Assembly: GCA_029939575.1 (NCBI GenBank)
Contig: JAOZSR010000029.1
Location: forward strand, 1 to 35,019
Direction: 5' to 3'
DNA: 35,019 nt
Origin: Fidelibacterota bacterium
GTDB lineage: Bacteria > Fidelibacterota > UBA2242 > JAOZSR01
Under the pieces are notes generated by a model. The model was not told the DNA's origin and did no database searches. It saw only the letters and a program-made list of their open reading frames with translations. Below are positions 34,225 through 35,019 of this stretch, piece by piece (position 1 is the stretch's first letter; each line of letters starts with the position of its first letter). Position numbers and translations under genes: made by a program.

Positions 34225-34347
34225 TTAATTATCCAAGTCTATTTTGAGGAATGGTTCAATTTTACCACAATACATAAGAGTTTTAACGATCTTTGATCTA
34301 TATTTTGCATTAACACGGTTAATGCACTCCAAAAAAAATAAAAACAT
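34225..34347 (-). CDS. 40-residue possible ORF
   Basis: Begins MFLFFLECINRVNAKY and ends PFLKIDLDN. GGAAG lies seven bases before the ATG. It contains a perfect inverted repeat in its DNA (34307-34325), which argues that the stretch may be regulatory rather than coding. Kept mainly because its stop abuts the next ATG. Confidence 0.2.
   Translation of the reverse strand: MFLFFLECINRVNAKYRSKIVKTLMYCGKIEPFLKIDLDN
34307..34325. promoter_or_regulatory. perfect inverted repeat, possible operator
   Basis: Arms GCATTAAC (34307-34314) and GTTAATGC (34318-34325) around ACG. It lies between the ImmA-like gene and the 57/109-residue genes, upstream of the latter. The size and half-site spacing suit a dimeric helix-turn-helix regulator of the kind usually encoded with ImmA peptidases. 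Confidence 0.4.
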
Positions 34348-34393
34348 GGGTGATCTTCCAAGAAAAAGTGAAATCAGATTTTAGAAAATACTG

Positions 34394-35019
34394 TCAGAGA
34401 ACCCCTGATAAAACCGCTTCACGTTCGAAATGTAACGGCTCTGTTAGGGACTGCGGTTCCATTTTACCCCATTTATACCGAGCGCTGGTAAAATTCTGAC
34501 GCAATTGATCACTGTTAAGCATACCAATCTCCTTCAGGCGATAAAGAATAACCATATAACTGACACGAAAATGACGCTTCAAATAAAATAGAACATTATC
34601 TGTTATACGTACGGGATTGCCAATAATCTGCAATCGGTTTTTCAATCCCTTTGCCGGAACTAAAAACGCACCGGCGAAAGAATCAACAAATCGCTCCCTG
34701 GGATCTTTCTTTTTACCTTTTCCAATCTTACTTGGACCTGTATGTTTGGTATCAGTAATGATATGTGCAAGTTCATGAATGATGGAAAAACGCTGTTTTT
34801 CTATCGATACATTATTTCCAGTGTTGACCGCAATACCAAATCGAAACTCACTTTCTTCCCTACCTGCTATCCCAAAAATCTTATCACTTTCAAAGTCAAA
34901 CCCGGTAACCATAATACCATATTCTTCCAGCAGGTCAACAACATCCATCAAAGGCATATTGCCCATGCTCCAACGAACTCTTAACCATTCGGCTGTTGCT
35001 TCCCCATCATCATGTAAAT
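34394..35019 (-). CDS. ImmA/IrrE-family metallopeptidase, cut off by the window edge
   Basis: The C-terminal 208 residues of a gene whose start is outside the window: the frame stays open to 35019 (reading LHDDGEATAEWLRVRWS before the first internal Met at 34975). The zinc-protease motif HELAH with the downstream acid in ERFVDSFAGAFLVP matches ImmA/IrrE peptidases (COG2856), which cleave or regulate phage- or plasmid-type repressors. Many are fused to, or encoded with, an XRE helix-turn-helix, which here would lie upstream. The C-terminal half (KRHFRVSYMVILYRLKEIG) is a helical family segment. The base composition is richer than the rest: 27 of 60 bases are G or C in 34621-34680, suggesting acquisition from elsewhere. 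Family call is strong; partner and target are unknown. Confidence 0.88.
   Translation of the reverse strand, partial: LHDDGEATAEWLRVRWSMGNMPLMDVVDLLEEYGIMVTGFDFESDKIFGIAGREESEFRFGIAVNTGNNVSIEKQRFSIIHELAHIITDTKHTGPSKIGKGKKKDPRERFVDSFAGAFLVPAKGLKNRLQIIGNPVRITDNVLFYLKRHFRVSYMVILYRLKEIGMLNSDQLRQNFTSARYKWGKMEPQSLTEPLHFEREAVLSGVL

Noticed and set aside
1-35019. tRNA, rRNA or CRISPR arrays
   Set aside because: I found no cloverleaf with CCA-type end, no rRNA motifs and no regularly spaced repeats in the gaps.

Overview
The window is an AT-rich (roughly one third G+C by eye), gene-dense bacterial chromosome segment. Most genes lie on the minus strand. Secreted glycoside hydrolases, an outer-membrane-type protein, undecaprenyl-linked sugar transfer and a MacA-type adaptor point to a Gram-negative envelope. 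Clear AGGAG-type ribosome binding sites, a ribosomal protein S1 with long charged tails, the YbbR/S1/Cmk/ArgS/RsfS/LytR_C housekeeping order and the general protein flavour suggest a little-cultured FCB-group lineage (Cloacimonadota-, Marinimicrobia- or Calditrichota-like). The phylum is an inference, not a read-out.

Layout. (1) 53-6767, minus: a secreted degradative set of C69 dipeptidase, GH3 glucosidase with an inserted PA14 domain and GH92 alpha-mannosidase, suited to stripping glycans and peptides from glycoproteins. The GH3 gene has its own promoter with a perfect 23-bp palindrome in the -35/-10 spacer. (2) 6995-8452, plus: an LsrG-like isomerase coupled to an iron-type alcohol dehydrogenase in which one usual metal-ligand His is Gln. 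(3) 8489-19077, minus: VWA membrane protein, tsaD, YbbR protein, rpsA, cmk, argS, rsfS, a LytR_C membrane protein and a small Met/Asn/Tyr-rich exported protein. (4) 19267-22666, minus: panB-panC (pantoate and pantothenate synthesis) and a Nudix hydrolase with mnmA. (5) 22763-25833, plus: PfkB sugar kinase, mtnA and a TPR lipoprotein, meeting pfkA in a tail-to-tail pair of terminators. (6) 25945-32861, minus: a phosphofructokinase with pyrophosphate-type active-site residues, two MacB-type permeases with a MacA-type adaptor but no ATPase gene, and a polyprenyl-phosphate sugar-1-phosphate transferase.

Right edge, 32862-35019: the gene density breaks. This part holds a GC-rich palindromic repeat, a dead IS30-family transposase N-terminus with an in-frame stop, a train of three tiny minus-strand ORFs joined stop-to-start, and a higher-GC ImmA/IrrE metallopeptidase gene running off the window. 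It looks like an accessory or mobile-element edge and is the least explained part of the window. I saw no tRNA, rRNA or CRISPR array.
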